Below are positions 20,324-30,773 of a stretch of 63,702 nt of DNA, one piece after another. The position numbers and the translations under genes were made by a program. The notes under the pieces were generated by a model. That model ran no database searches, had not been told where the DNA came from, and saw only the letters and a list, made by a program, of their open reading frames with translations. The DNA lies in the NCBI RefSeq assembly GCF_002104795.1, contig NZ_NCXO01000021.1:1-63702 (forward strand), given 5' to 3'. Position 1 is the stretch's first letter, and every line of letters begins with the position of its first letter. Origin of the DNA: Mycolicibacillus koreensis. Lineage in GTDB: Bacteria; Actinomycetota; Actinomycetes; Mycobacteriales; Mycobacteriaceae.

Positions 20324-20330
20324 GCCGACG

Positions 20331-21791
<1,461 letters not shown>

Positions 21792-21801
21792 GCCGCTGAC
21801 G

Positions 21802-21836
21802 TAAGCTTGCCGGGCTGGCCGGGCCGGCCGGGCCGG
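21802..21836 (+). promoter_or_regulatory. Candidate -10 and GC-rich tandem repeats in the reductase leader
   Basis: TAAGCT (21802-21807) fits a -10 box. Immediately after it three 9-bp units (CCGGGCTGG, then CCGGGCCGG twice, 21810-21836) would lie at the start of the transcript. Each repeat junction contains the palindrome GGCCGGCC and could fold. Confidence 0.4.
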
Positions 21837-21893
21837 CCGACATCCGCGACACGGGCGGCGACACCCGCCGCCTTCAGCCGAGGGGGCACCGAC

Positions 21894-22946
21894 GTGACGA
21901 CCATCGACCCGCAGGCCCCGGTGCTGGTCACCGGCGCCAGCGGCTACATCGCCAGCTGGATCGTGCGCTACCTGCTCGAGGACGGCCGCCGGGTGCGGGC
22001 CACCGTGCGCGACCCGGACAAGCCGCGCGGCCTGGAGCACCTGCACGCGCTGGAGCGCGCCCACCCGGGGCAGCTGAGCCTGCACCGCGCGGATCTGCTG
22101 GAGCCGGGCAGCTTCACCGCCGCGATGGCCGGCTGCCAGCTGGTCATCCACACCGCCTCCCCGTTCCTGCTGGGCGACGTCGACGACCCGCAGCGTCAAC
22201 TGGTGCGCCCCGCGCTGGAGGGCACCCGCAACGTGCTGACCAGCGTCAACGACACCGACTCGGTGACCCGCGTGGTGCTGACCAGCAGCGTCGTCGCGAT
22301 CTACGGCGACAACGCCGACATGGAAGGCAAGGACTGTTTCACCGAGGCGGACTGGAACACCACCAGCAGCCTCGACCACCAGCCCTACCCGTACTCCAAG
22401 ACCGTCGCCGAACGCGAGGCCCGCACCATCCAGCAGGCCCAGGACCGCTGGGACCTGGTCACCATCCACCCGTCGCTGGTGTTGGGTCCGGCGCTGACGA
22501 CCGCCAGCGCCTCGGGCAGCATGACCACCATGCGCCACTTCGTGGACCTGTCGATGGCCGCCGGCGCACCGGCCCTGCAGATGGGTGTGGTCGACGTGCG
22601 CGACGTGGCCCGCGCCCACATCGCCGCGGGCTTCACCCCGGCGGCGCACGGGCGCTATGTGGTCAACTCCGCGGTGGTCAGCATGCTCGACCTTGCCACG
22701 ATGCTGCGGCGCCGCTTCGGCCGCCGGCTGGGCTTCCCGGCGTGGGAGCTGCCCAAGTTCGTCGTGCGGCTGGCCGCCCCGGCCGCCGGGCTCACCCGCG
22801 CCTACGTCGACCGCAACGTCGGCTGGCCGCTGTGTCTGGACGGCACCCGGGCCGAAACCGAGCTCGGTGTCGCGTTCCGTCCCGTGCAGGAGTCCGTCGT
22901 CGAGCACTTCCAACAGATGATCGACGACGGGTTGGCTCGGCGCTGA
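21894..22946 (+). CDS. Extended/atypical SDR reductase (dihydroflavonol or cinnamoyl-CoA reductase-like)
   Basis: NADPH-dependent oxidoreductase of 350 residues. Visible features are the Rossmann motif [12 protein letters not shown], a coenzyme-specificity stretch ATVRDPDKP, and the catalytic YPYSK at about 163-167 with an upstream serine in [11 protein letters not shown]. These are the marks of the DFR-like group, which reduces keto or aldehyde groups. The bacterial substrate is unknown. GTG 21894 follows GAGGGGGC. It ends 56 bp before nadD. Confidence 0.88.
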   Translation: MTTIDPQAPVLVTGASGYIASWIVRYLLEDGRRVRATVRDPDKPRGLEHLHALERAHPGQLSLHRADLLEPGSFTAAMAGCQLVIHTASPFLLGDVDDPQRQLVRPALEGTRNVLTSVNDTDSVTRVVLTSSVVAIYGDNADMEGKDCFTEADWNTTSSLDHQPYPYSKTVAEREARTIQQAQDRWDLVTIHPSLVLGPALTTASASGSMTTMRHFVDLSMAAGAPALQMGVVDVRDVARAHIAAGFTPAAHGRYVVNSAVVSMLDLATMLRRRFGRRLGFPAWELPKFVVRLAAPAAGLTRAYVDRNVGWPLCLDGTRAETELGVAFRPVQESVVEHFQQMIDDGLARR

Positions 22947-22988
22947 CCCCGCGCCCGCAGCGGCGGATCCGGGCGGTTGTGACTCCAG

Positions 22989-22994
22989 TAAGCT
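22989..22994 (+). promoter_or_regulatory. Candidate -10 giving a leaderless nadD transcript
   Basis: TAAGCT ends 8 nt before GTG 23003. No Shine-Dalgarno lies between, so nadD is probably translated from a leaderless or nearly leaderless mRNA. Confidence 0.45.
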
Positions 22995-23002
22995 GGCCAA
23001 TC

Positions 23003-23641
23003 GTGCACACGCGACGTCGGCTGGGGGTGATGGGCGGCACCTTCGACCCCATCCACAACGGTCACCTGGTCGCCGCCAGTGAGGTGGCCGACCGGTTCGC
23101 CCTCGACGAGGTGCTGTTCGTCCCGACCGGGCAGCCGTGGCAGAAGAGCCGGCACGTCACCGCCGCCGAGGACCGCTACCTGATGACGGTGATCGCCACC
23201 GCCGCCAACCCGCGCTTCTCGGTCAGCCGCGTCGACATCGACCGCCGGGGCGCCACCTACACCAAGGACACCCTGCGCGACCTGCACGCGGCCAACCCCG
23301 ACGCCGAGCTGTACTTCATCACCGGCGCCGACGCGTTGGCGTCGATCCTGTCGTGGCAGGACTGGGAGGACCTGTTTGCCGTCGCCCGGTTCGTCGGGGT
23401 CAGCCGCCCCGGCTACGACCTCAACGGCGATCACCTCGGTGACGTGTTGACCACGCTGCCCGCCGATGCGCTGACCCTCATCGAGGTTCCGGCGCTGGCG
23501 ATCTCGTCCACCGACTGCCGTCGCCGCGCCGCCGACGGCCGGCCGATCTGGTATCTGGTGCCCGACGGCGTGGTCCAATACGTCGCCAAACGCCGGCTCT
23601 ACAGCGATCACGCCGGCCACGCCGAGGGGGTGCGCCGATGA
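23003..23641 (+). CDS. nadD: Nicotinate-nucleotide adenylyltransferase
   Basis: Joins nicotinate mononucleotide to AMP, the step before NadE in NAD synthesis. Its 212 residues are normal length. The nucleotidyltransferase motif [11 protein letters not shown] is at about 10-20, and the second motif SSTDCRRR lies near 173. GTG 23003 was chosen because RLGVMGGTF follows directly, as in homologues. It overlaps rsfS by ATGA. Confidence 0.96.
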   Translation: MHTRRRLGVMGGTFDPIHNGHLVAASEVADRFALDEVLFVPTGQPWQKSRHVTAAEDRYLMTVIATAANPRFSVSRVDIDRRGATYTKDTLRDLHAANPDAELYFITGADALASILSWQDWEDLFAVARFVGVSRPGYDLNGDHLGDVLTTLPADALTLIEVPALAISSTDCRRRAADGRPIWYLVPDGVVQYVAKRRLYSDHAGHAEGVRR

Positions 23642-24018
23642 CCGCCACCACCGAGGCCATGGCGTTGGCCGGGATCGCCGCGGAGGCCGCCGCCGCCAAA
23701 CTCGCCACCGACGTGGTCATCATCGACGTCTCCGACCAGCTGGCCATCACCGACTGTTTCGTGCTCGCCTCGGCCGCCAACGAACGCCAGGTCGGCGCGA
23801 TCGTCGACGAGGTCGAGGAGAGGATGCGCCGCGCCGACGCCAAACCGGCCCGGCGCGAAGGCACCCGGGAGGGACGCTGGGTCCTGCTGGACTACGTCGA
23901 CGTCGTGGTGCACATCCAGCACCGCGACGAGCGGGACTTCTATGCGCTGGACCGGTTGTGGCGCGACTGCCCCATCACCCACGTCGACACCGGCCCGCCC
24001 CCGGAGGCCGCGCCGTGA
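23638..24018 (+). CDS. rsfS: Ribosomal silencing factor RsfS
   Basis: Binds ribosomal protein L14 and blocks 30S/50S joining when nutrients are short. It has 126 residues with family features [38 protein letters not shown], and [10 protein letters not shown]. It is coupled to nadD and gpgP by 4-bp overlaps on both sides. Confidence 0.95.
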   Translation: MTATTEAMALAGIAAEAAAAKLATDVVIIDVSDQLAITDCFVLASAANERQVGAIVDEVEERMRRADAKPARREGTREGRWVLLDYVDVVVHIQHRDERDFYALDRLWRDCPITHVDTGPPPEAAP

Positions 24019-24674
24019 GGGTTCGTCGGCTGGTGATGCTGCGCCACGGGCAGACCGAGTTCAACGCCGACAGCCGGATGCAGGGCCAGCTCGACACCGA
24101 GTTGAGTGATCTGGGCCGCGCCCAGGCCGTCGCCGCCGCCGACGTGCTCGCCAAACGCCGGCCGCTGCTGATCGTCTCCTCGGACCTGCGGCGCGCCTAC
24201 GACACCGCGGTGACCCTCGGCGACAAGGCCAATGAGCCGGTGCGTGTCGACGCCCGGCTGCGGGAAACCCACCTGGGCGACTGGCAGGGGCTGAGCCACA
24301 CCGAGGTCGACGCCAGCGCGCCGGGTGCGCGGCTGGCGTGGCGCGACGACGCCACCTGGGCCCCGCACGGCGGGGAGTCACGGATCGACGTCGCCGACCG
24401 CAGCGTGCCGCTGGTCGAGGAACTGCTCGCCGAACAGCCCGACTGGGGTGTCGACGATGCGCAGCGTCCGGTGGTACTGGTCGCCCACGGCGGGCTGATC
24501 GCGGCGCTGACCGCCGCGCTGCTGGGGCTCCCGGTCGCCAACTGGCCGGCACTCGGCGGGCTCGCCAACGCCAGCTGGGTGCAGCTCAGCCGTCACGGCG
24601 GCGCCGACCGGCCGGCCGGCTGGCGCCTCGATGTCTGGAACGCCTCGGCACAGGTGGCCAACGATGTCCTCTGA
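24015..24674 (+). CDS. gpgP: Glucosyl-3-phosphoglycerate phosphatase (histidine phosphatase family)
   Basis: Dephosphorylates glucosyl-3-phosphoglycerate to glucosylglycerate, an early step of methylglucose lipopolysaccharide (MGLP) synthesis. It has 219 residues. The RHGQT motif gives the phosphorylated histidine H11, and the second histidine is in VLVAHGG. The family is broad, but the position between rsfS and the octanoyltransferase matches Rv2419c. GTG 24015 overlaps the rsfS stop. Confidence 0.9.
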   Translation: MRVRRLVMLRHGQTEFNADSRMQGQLDTELSDLGRAQAVAAADVLAKRRPLLIVSSDLRRAYDTAVTLGDKANEPVRVDARLRETHLGDWQGLSHTEVDASAPGARLAWRDDATWAPHGGESRIDVADRSVPLVEELLAEQPDWGVDDAQRPVVLVAHGGLIAALTAALLGLPVANWPALGGLANASWVQLSRHGGADRPAGWRLDVWNASAQVANDVL

Positions 24675-25419
24675 CGCGCCGCAGCGGCCGACACTGCTGA
24701 TCTTCGCCGACTCGCTGTCCTACTACGGGCCCAGCGGTGGGCTGCCCGCCGACGATCCGCGCATCTGGCCGAACCTGGTGGCCGCCCAACTGGGCTGGGA
24801 TGTCGAGCTGATCGGCCGGATCGGTTGGACCAGCCGCGACGTGTGGTGGGCGGCGACCCAGGACCCGCGGGCCTGGGCGGCGCTGCCGCGCGCCGGGGCG
24901 GTGATCTTCGCGACCAGTGGGATGGACTCGCTGCCGTCGGTGCTGCCGACCGCGCTGCGTGAGTTCATCCGTTACCTGCGGCCTCCCACGCTGCGCCGCT
25001 GGGCCCGGGACGGCTACGGCTGGCTGCAACCGCGGTTGTCGCCCGTCGCCCGATCCGCGTTGCCCCCGCGGCTGACGGTGGAGTATCTCGAACAGACCCG
25101 TGGCGCACTGGATTTCAACCGCCCCGGGCTTCCGATCGTGGCATCGCTGCCGTCGGTGCACATCGCCGACACCTACGGGCGTGCCCACCATGGTCGCGAC
25201 GGCACCGTAGCGGCGATCACCGAATGGGCCGGTTCACACCAGATTCCGCTGGTCGACCTGAAGGCCGCGGTGGCCGAGCACATCATGGCCGGCCGCGGCA
25301 ACCCCGATGGCATCCACTGGAACTTCGAAGGCCACCAGGCGGTGGCCGAGTTGATGCTCAAGGCGCTTGCCGAGGCCGGCGTGACCGGGGCCGCCGTCGA
25401 CGGCGAGTCCCCTTCGTGA
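24664..25419 (+). CDS. octT: SGNH-type octanoyltransferase (Rv2418c/OctT-like)
   Basis: SGNH-fold enzyme of 251 residues. The nucleophile block is [10 protein letters not shown] at about 14-23, the Gly-rich part ATSGMDSL, and the catalytic Asp-His pair DGIHWN at about 218-223. The M. tuberculosis orthologue is reported to transfer octanoyl to diglucosylglycerate in MGLP synthesis, and the neighbouring gpgP supports the same role. ATG 24664 overlaps the gpgP end by 11 bp; the stop overlaps the degV-like start (GTGA). Confidence 0.85.
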   Translation: MSSDAPQRPTLLIFADSLSYYGPSGGLPADDPRIWPNLVAAQLGWDVELIGRIGWTSRDVWWAATQDPRAWAALPRAGAVIFATSGMDSLPSVLPTALREFIRYLRPPTLRRWARDGYGWLQPRLSPVARSALPPRLTVEYLEQTRGALDFNRPGLPIVASLPSVHIADTYGRAHHGRDGTVAAITEWAGSHQIPLVDLKAAVAEHIMAGRGNPDGIHWNFEGHQAVAELMLKALAEAGVTGAAVDGESPS

Positions 25420-26282
25420 CCGTTGTGGTGGTCACCGACTCCGCGGCCCGAATTCCCCGGGAACTGCGGCAGCGGTGGGGCATACGGCAGGTTCCGTTGC
25501 ACATCCTCATCGACGGCGCCGACCTGCGTGACGACGTCGATGAGCTGCCCGAGGATCTGCTGCAGCGCCGCGAGCTGACCACAGCCGCGGCCAGCCCCGA
25601 GGAGTTGCGCGCCAGCTACCGGGAAGCGTTGGCCGCCAGCGGCGGCGACGGGGTGGTCGCGGTGCACGTATCGGCAGGTCTGTCGGGGATGTTCGCGGCC
25701 GCGGAGGTCGCAGCCGCCGACACCGACCCGCGGATCCGGGTCGTCGACTCCCGCTCGACGGCGATGGGAACCGGGTTCGTCGCACTGGCCGCCGCCCGCG
25801 CCGCCGGCGCCGGTGGGGACGTTGACGCGGTGCGCGACGCCGCGGTGGCCGCCGTCGATCGTGTGCACACCTACGTGGTGGTGCAGCGCCTGGACAGTCT
25901 GCGCCGCAGTGGACGCATCAGCGGCGCCGGCGCCTGGCTGGGCACCGCGCTGGCACTCAAACCGCTGCTGCACATCGACGAGGGAAAACTGGTTCTGGCC
26001 CAACGGGTCCGCACCTCCGGGCGTGCGGTCACCGCGATGGTCGACAAGATCGTCGCCACGGTCGGGCAGCACCCGGCGACGGTGGCGGTTCATCACGTCG
26101 CCAACCCCGACGGGGCCGCCGAGGTGGCCGAGCGACTGACTCAGCAGCTCGCGCTGTGTGACGCTCCGATCGTGGCCGAACTGGCTCCGGTGCTGGCGCT
26201 GCACGTCGGCGCCGGTGCGCTCGGGGTCTGCGTCGACGTGGGCCGAACGGGCCCGCATGACGGTGCCGAAGCGACCGCCTAG
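25416..26282 (+). CDS. DegV family fatty acid-binding protein
   Basis: DegV-fold protein of 288 residues that binds a fatty acid; relatives (FakB) present it to a kinase. Visible features are [10 protein letters not shown] at the N-terminus, the ligand-site stretch [19 protein letters not shown], and [17 protein letters not shown]. No kinase partner is adjacent. It lies at the end of the nadD-rsfS-gpgP-octT chain. Its TAG stop shares a CTAG with the stop of the convergent minus-strand gene. Confidence 0.93.
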   Translation: MTVVVVTDSAARIPRELRQRWGIRQVPLHILIDGADLRDDVDELPEDLLQRRELTTAAASPEELRASYREALAASGGDGVVAVHVSAGLSGMFAAAEVAAADTDPRIRVVDSRSTAMGTGFVALAAARAAGAGGDVDAVRDAAVAAVDRVHTYVVVQRLDSLRRSGRISGAGAWLGTALALKPLLHIDEGKLVLAQRVRTSGRAVTAMVDKIVATVGQHPATVAVHHVANPDGAAEVAERLTQQLALCDAPIVAELAPVLALHVGAGALGVCVDVGRTGPHDGAEATA

Positions 26283-27322
26283 CCGGCGAAGCGGCCGGTG
26301 ATCGGCGGCAGATCGGCCAGCGTGACGATCCCGGGTGCGGCGGCCACCACCGCCGGCACCGCATTGGTGACCGGCATCGCGGTGTAAATGGAGCCGAGGC
26401 CCTCGAAACTCGGTTCGTCCCAGTCCTTCGGCGGCAGACAGTGCAGCACGGTACGCATATTGGGAACCCCGAAGACCTGGATGACGTGACCGTGGGCGAG
26501 CGGCTTGGGTGGGGTGACCTGATCACCCATGGTCCAGTTGAAGCCGACACTGACGACGTTGCGGTCCCCGACCCAGCCGCGGTGGTAGCCGTAGACACTT
26601 GCCACCGTGCCGGCCGGGATCGCCATGAACCCCAGGTCGCTGTCGCCGGTGGCCGCGGTGAACTGCACGTCGAAGGTGATGGTGTCCAGACGCGCGCCGA
26701 TCGCGTGGGCCATCATCGCCGCGGACTCCGCGAAGACCTCACTTTCGACGCGGACACTCTCGGCCAGCCCCGGGGTGTCGGGGTCGCGACCGAATCCCAT
26801 CGCCGCCATGGTGTCGGCCGATTCGTAGGTGGAGCAGTCCACCGACTCGGTGATGCGGATCTCGTCGACCCGCTGACACGCCCCCGACAGGGCCATCCCG
26901 ATCAGGTTCGTCATGCCCGGGTGGGCCCCACTGCCGAACATCGTCGACCCGCCGGCGCGGCAGGCCTCGCCGATACGGTCCAGGTCGGCCGGCGACTGTT
27001 TGCCGCCGGTGATCCAGGCTGCGCTGGCACACACGTTGATCCCCGCGGACAACAGCGTAACCAGCTCATCGATGTTGGGCCACAACGGGTTATAGCAGCA
27101 GGCGTCGGGACGCAACGCCACGAGCTCGGCGATGTCGTTGGTGGCGGCGACCCCGGTCGGGCGCGGCCAGCCCGCCAGTTCGGCGGCGTCGACGCCGACC
27201 TTCTCGGCGCTGTGCGCATACACCCCGACCAACTCCATGTCGGGGCGTTCGAGAATGGCGTACAACGAACGCCGGCCGATGTTGCCGGTCGTCCACTGGA
27301 TCACCCGCAGGGGTGTGCTCAT
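26279..27322 (-). CDS. NAD(P)-dependent DapB-like oxidoreductase
   Basis: A 347-residue protein with an N-terminal Rossmann fold (RVIQWTTGNIGRRSL) and a C-terminal domain of the dihydrodipicolinate reductase / 2,4-diaminopentanoate dehydrogenase superfamily. Mycobacteria carry many such paralogues in lipid and steroid gene clusters; reactions are mostly unknown. It lies 66 bp downstream of an acyl-CoA dehydrogenase on the same strand, with AGGAGA before its ATG, so it is probably third in that operon. Confidence 0.82.
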   Translation of the reverse strand: MSTPLRVIQWTTGNIGRRSLYAILERPDMELVGVYAHSAEKVGVDAAELAGWPRPTGVAATNDIAELVALRPDACCYNPLWPNIDELVTLLSAGINVCASAAWITGGKQSPADLDRIGEACRAGGSTMFGSGAHPGMTNLIGMALSGACQRVDEIRITESVDCSTYESADTMAAMGFGRDPDTPGLAESVRVESEVFAESAAMMAHAIGARLDTITFDVQFTAATGDSDLGFMAIPAGTVASVYGYHRGWVGDRNVVSVGFNWTMGDQVTPPKPLAHGHVIQVFGVPNMRTVLHCLPPKDWDEPSFEGLGSIYTAMPVTNAVPAVVAAAPGIVTLADLPPITGRFAG

Positions 27323-27360
27323 CGCGGTCTCCTGGGTCGGTGTCGATCGGTGAGGATCGC

Positions 27361-27390
27361 CCTTTGCGGGGCCCTCCTTTGCGGGGCCCT
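27361..27390. repeat. Perfect 15-bp tandem duplication
   Basis: CCTTTGCGGGGCCCT occurs twice back to back, with the second copy running into the stop codon of the acyl-CoA dehydrogenase at 27389. Read on the minus strand each copy carries a purine-rich AAAGG-type stretch and a GGGCCC palindrome. It looks like a recent slippage or duplication event. Confidence 0.9.
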
Positions 27391-28498
27391 ACAGTGCGGC
27401 GACGTCGTAGTCCCCGACCTGGCCGGCCAACACCTGCAGCTGATCGGAGGCCGACCCGAGGCTGTGCTCGATCGCGGTGAGCCGTGCGGAGTAGTGCCCG
27501 ACCGGGTATTCGGCGGTCATCCCGATACCGCCGTGCAACTGGATGGCCTCCTGGGCGATGTGACGACCCGCCCGGTCGATCTGCAGTTTGGCTCGCGCCG
27601 CGACCACCGGGTCGACGGTGCCCGCGGCGATCGACATCGCCGCGTACAGATTCATGCTGCGGGCCAGCTCCAGCGACACGTACATGTCCGCGGCACGTTG
27701 GGTCAGGGTCTGAAACGTGTTGAGCGTCACCCCGAACTGTTTGCGCGTGGTCAGATACTCGGTGGTCGCGCGCAGCGCCTCCTCCATCACCCCGACCGCT
27801 TCGGCGCAGAGCGCGGAGGTCCAGCGCACCAGTGCCGCGGTGATCGTCGCGGTGGCGTCGGTGGCCCCGTCGCCGAGCGGCTGCGCGGCGGCGGCGTCCA
27901 GATCGATCTGGGCGCCGTGCAGCCCGTCGAACATCCGGTAGGCGTGCCGGTCGACCGCCTCGCCGTCGACCAGGAACAGCCCTGTCCCGCCGTCGGGCAG
28001 GGCGGCGCTGACCACCAGGGTCTGTGCGCAGTGCCCGGCCGGCACCGGGTTTTTGCAGCCGGTCAGCACCCACTGGTCACCGTCTCGGGTGGCGGTGGTG
28101 CTCACCGTCGCGGTCGGCGCCCGCATGCCGGGCTCGGTGTGGGCGAACGCCAGCAGCCGCGACCCGCCGGCGACCTCGTCGAGCAGGGCGCGTTGATCCT
28201 GGGTGCCGTGTTCGGCGATGAGCGCGCCGGGCCCCAGTGCCCCCGTCCACACCGGTTCGGGGGCCAGGGTGCGGCCGATCTCGGTGAGCACCACCATGAT
28301 CTCCAGCTGGCCGCCGGAGTCGGCGTCGAACCCCAACCCGAGGATCCCGGTCTCGGCGAGCTGCTGCCACACCGCCGGGGTGTAGCCCGGCTCGGAGTCG
28401 ACGACCCGGTTGCGGGTCTCGGTGTCGTATGCGCGTGTCAGTAGGTTGCGCGTGGTGTCACGCAGCAGGGTCTGCTCGTCGTCGAGCTGAAAGTCCAT
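27389..28498 (-). CDS. Acyl-CoA dehydrogenase, probable subunit of a FadE pair
   Basis: Flavoprotein fold of 369 residues introducing an alpha-beta double bond in an acyl-CoA. The C-terminal half is typical (TRKQFGVTLNTFQ, EAIQLHGGIGMTAEYP). The usual FAD-side SEPxAGSD stretch is degenerate here (HTEPGMRAPTATV), while the neighbour at 28506 has the intact form. Adjacent unequal acyl-CoA dehydrogenases in mycobacteria commonly form alpha2beta2 enzymes of sterol side-chain or similar oxidation. ATG 28498 was chosen because MDFQLDDEQ is a normal N-terminus; it is 7 bp after the upstream gene. Confidence 0.88.
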   Translation of the reverse strand: MDFQLDDEQTLLRDTTRNLLTRAYDTETRNRVVDSEPGYTPAVWQQLAETGILGLGFDADSGGQLEIMVVLTEIGRTLAPEPVWTGALGPGALIAEHGTQDQRALLDEVAGGSRLLAFAHTEPGMRAPTATVSTTATRDGDQWVLTGCKNPVPAGHCAQTLVVSAALPDGGTGLFLVDGEAVDRHAYRMFDGLHGAQIDLDAAAAQPLGDGATDATATITAALVRWTSALCAEAVGVMEEALRATTEYLTTRKQFGVTLNTFQTLTQRAADMYVSLELARSMNLYAAMSIAAGTVDPVVAARAKLQIDRAGRHIAQEAIQLHGGIGMTAEYPVGHYSARLTAIEHSLGSASDQLQVLAGQVGDYDVAAL

Positions 28499-28505
28499 GG
28501 CTGCC

Positions 28506-29666
28506 TCACAATCCCAGAATGGTCGACGCGATGATGCTGCGCTGCACTTCGTTGCTGCCGCCGTAGATCGAGGTCTTGCGGTAGTTGAGGTAGTGCGGTG
28601 CGCTGCGCTGAGCCCAGGCCGGCGACGCGATTTCCTCGCCGGCGTCAACCGGCAGCGCATCGGCGCCGGCGACCTCGACCAGCAGCTCGGTGGCGGTCTG
28701 CTGCAGCTGGCTTCCGCGCAGCTTCAGCACCGACGACGCCGGGTTGGGCTTGCCGTCAGCGGAGTCCGACGTCACCCGCATCTGAGTGAGTTCCAAGGCC
28801 AGAACATCGTTTTCAGCCTCGGCCAGACGCGCGGCGAACAACGGATCGTCGAGCAGCCCGGTTGAGCGGGCGCGTTGTTTGACCTCGGCGAGGCGAACCT
28901 TGGTACGGCCGATCTGGGCGATTCCGGTGCGTTCGTTGCCGAGGAGGAACTTCGCGTACGTCCAGCCCTGGTTCTCCTCACCGACGAGCTGATCGGCGGG
29001 AACCCGCACGTCTTCGAAGAACACCTCGTTGACCTCCACACCGCCGTCGATCAGCTTGATGGGGCGCATCGTGATGCCGGGGGTGTCGAGGTCCATCAAC
29101 AGAAATGAGATGCCGGCCTGCTTCTTGGGGGCCTGAGGATCGGTGCGCACCAGACAGAAGATCCAGTCGGCGTACTGGCCCAGCGTCGTCCACGTCTTCT
29201 GTCCGTTGACCACGTAGCTGTCGCCGTCACGGATCGCGGTGGTGCGCAGTGACGCCAGATCCGAACCGGCCTCCGGCTCCGAGAAGCCCTGGCACCACCA
29301 GATGTCGAGGCTCGCCGTCGGCGGCAGGAACCGCTGTTTGGTCTCCTCGGAACCGAACTCGGCGATCACCGGCCCCACCATGCGGGCGTTGAACGTCAGC
29401 GGCTCGGGCACACCGGCCAGTTGCATCTCATCCTGCCAGATCTGATGCTGGGTGGCGGTCCAGTCCTTGCCGCCCCACTGCACCGGCCAGTTGGGGACCG
29501 CCAAGCCGTGCTCGTGCTGGATCTTGTGGCTGGTCGCGATGTCGTCGCGGTGATGGCCCGACCCCAGCCGGGTGCGTTCCCGGATGTCGGCGGGGATCTC
29601 GGTGGTGAAAAAGCGGCGCATCTCATCGCGGAACGCGGCTTCCTCGTCGCTGAGCGCCAGTTGCAT
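28506..29666 (-). CDS. Acyl-CoA dehydrogenase, probable partner subunit
   Basis: Acyl-CoA dehydrogenase of 386 residues and first gene of the three-gene minus-strand operon. It has FAD/substrate motifs GFSEPEAGSDLASLRT and GQKTWTTLGQYADW, and the C-terminal segment YGGSNEVQRSIIA. AAGGAGG precedes ATG 29666. It probably pairs with the next gene product as a heteromer. The acyl substrate is not determined. Confidence 0.9.
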   Translation of the reverse strand: MQLALSDEEAAFRDEMRRFFTTEIPADIRERTRLGSGHHRDDIATSHKIQHEHGLAVPNWPVQWGGKDWTATQHQIWQDEMQLAGVPEPLTFNARMVGPVIAEFGSEETKQRFLPPTASLDIWWCQGFSEPEAGSDLASLRTTAIRDGDSYVVNGQKTWTTLGQYADWIFCLVRTDPQAPKKQAGISFLLMDLDTPGITMRPIKLIDGGVEVNEVFFEDVRVPADQLVGEENQGWTYAKFLLGNERTGIAQIGRTKVRLAEVKQRARSTGLLDDPLFAARLAEAENDVLALELTQMRVTSDSADGKPNPASSVLKLRGSQLQQTATELLVEVAGADALPVDAGEEIASPAWAQRSAPHYLNYRKTSIYGGSNEVQRSIIASTILGL

Positions 29667-29826
29667 GCCGGCCTCCTTCGGTGGGGGATCGCTGCGAAGC
29701 ACCATAACGCGCCGGGGCGCGCCGTCGTGGTGCTTGGTCGCGGCCCGGTCATCCCCAGTTGCCCGACGCTCCCCAGTTGGGTGCCCGGCGCCGGTCGCTG
29801 CCCCGGCGACGGACACCGCGGCCGGT

Positions 29827-29832
29827 TAGCGT
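29827..29832 (+). promoter_or_regulatory. Candidate -10 giving a leaderless comEA transcript
   Basis: TAGCGT fits TANNNT and ends 7 nt before ATG 29840, which supports that start and a leaderless mRNA. Confidence 0.4.
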
Positions 29833-29839
29833 CGCGGCC

Positions 29840-30769
29840 ATGCGAGCGGAGCTACCCACCGAACGACTCCATCGACGGCTTCTCGGGGCCGCGACGGCCA
29901 CCGGCCGCGCCGACGAGCCGCCCGGGGACGGCGCCGGGGACAGCGCCGGGGACACCGCCGGGGACAGCGTCGGGAGCGACGGTTGCGAGCAGCGCGATCC
30001 GGGCTCGGTGCTGGGGCGCTGGCAGCCGCCGGTGCAGCAGGGCTGGGCCGAGCGGGTGCGCGCCGATCCCGGCCGCGCCGGGGTCGCCTTGTTGACACTG
30101 ATCGCCGCGGTGGCGGTGATGATCACGGTGTTCACCATGCTGCGGGATGGCGCCGAGCCGGTGGCGGCGGTGCCGTTGCCGCCGGTGCAGATGGCGACCT
30201 CGGCGACGGCGGCGCCCGCCGGGTCGGCGGGGTCGGTCCCGCCCCCGGAGTCGGGGCCGCCGGACCGGTCCGCCGGCCCGGCCGCCGACGACGGGGCGCT
30301 GGTGGTCAGCGTGGTCGGCCTGGTGCGCACACCGGGGCTGGTGACGCTGGCGCCGGGGGCCCGGATCGCCGATGCGCTGCACGCCGCCGGCGACCCCCTC
30401 GACGGTGCCGACACGGTCGGGTTGAATCTGGCGCGCCGCGTCGCCGACGGCGAACAGATCGTGGTCGCCGCGCCGCCGCCACCGGGGGCAGCGCCGCCGG
30501 CGGGCAGCTCGGTGAGCCCCGGGGCGGCCGGACCGGCTGAGCCGCCCGCCGCCCCCGGCACCTCGGCCGCACCGTCTGTGGCGGTCGACCTGAACACCGC
30601 CACGGTCGCGCAACTCGACGCCCTGCCCGGTGTCGGGCCGGTGACCGCGGCGGCGATCGTCGCCTGGCGCGACAGCCACGGCCGGTTCACCAGCGTCGAC
30701 CAACTCGGCGAGGTCGATGGGATCGGCCCGGCCCGGCTGGCCCGGCTGCGCCCGCTGGTCCACGTCTGA
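29840..30769 (+). CDS. comEA: ComEA-like DNA-binding competence protein
   Basis: A 309-residue protein with a cytosolic N-terminus containing Gly-Asp repeats (GDGAGDSAGDTAGDS), one membrane segment at about 77-95, an SLBB domain at about 155-210 (VVSVVGLVRTPGLV), a Pro/Ala-rich linker, and a C-terminal helix-hairpin-helix pair (VDLNTATVAQLDALPGVGP). ComEA binds incoming DNA outside the membrane in competent bacteria; function in mycobacteria is not established. It is followed 4 bp later by comEC. Confidence 0.92.
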   Translation: MRAELPTERLHRRLLGAATATGRADEPPGDGAGDSAGDTAGDSVGSDGCEQRDPGSVLGRWQPPVQQGWAERVRADPGRAGVALLTLIAAVAVMITVFTMLRDGAEPVAAVPLPPVQMATSATAAPAGSAGSVPPPESGPPDRSAGPAADDGALVVSVVGLVRTPGLVTLAPGARIADALHAAGDPLDGADTVGLNLARRVADGEQIVVAAPPPPGAAPPAGSSVSPGAAGPAEPPAAPGTSAAPSVAVDLNTATVAQLDALPGVGPVTAAAIVAWRDSHGRFTSVDQLGEVDGIGPARLARLRPLVHV

Positions 30770-30773
30770 GCCG

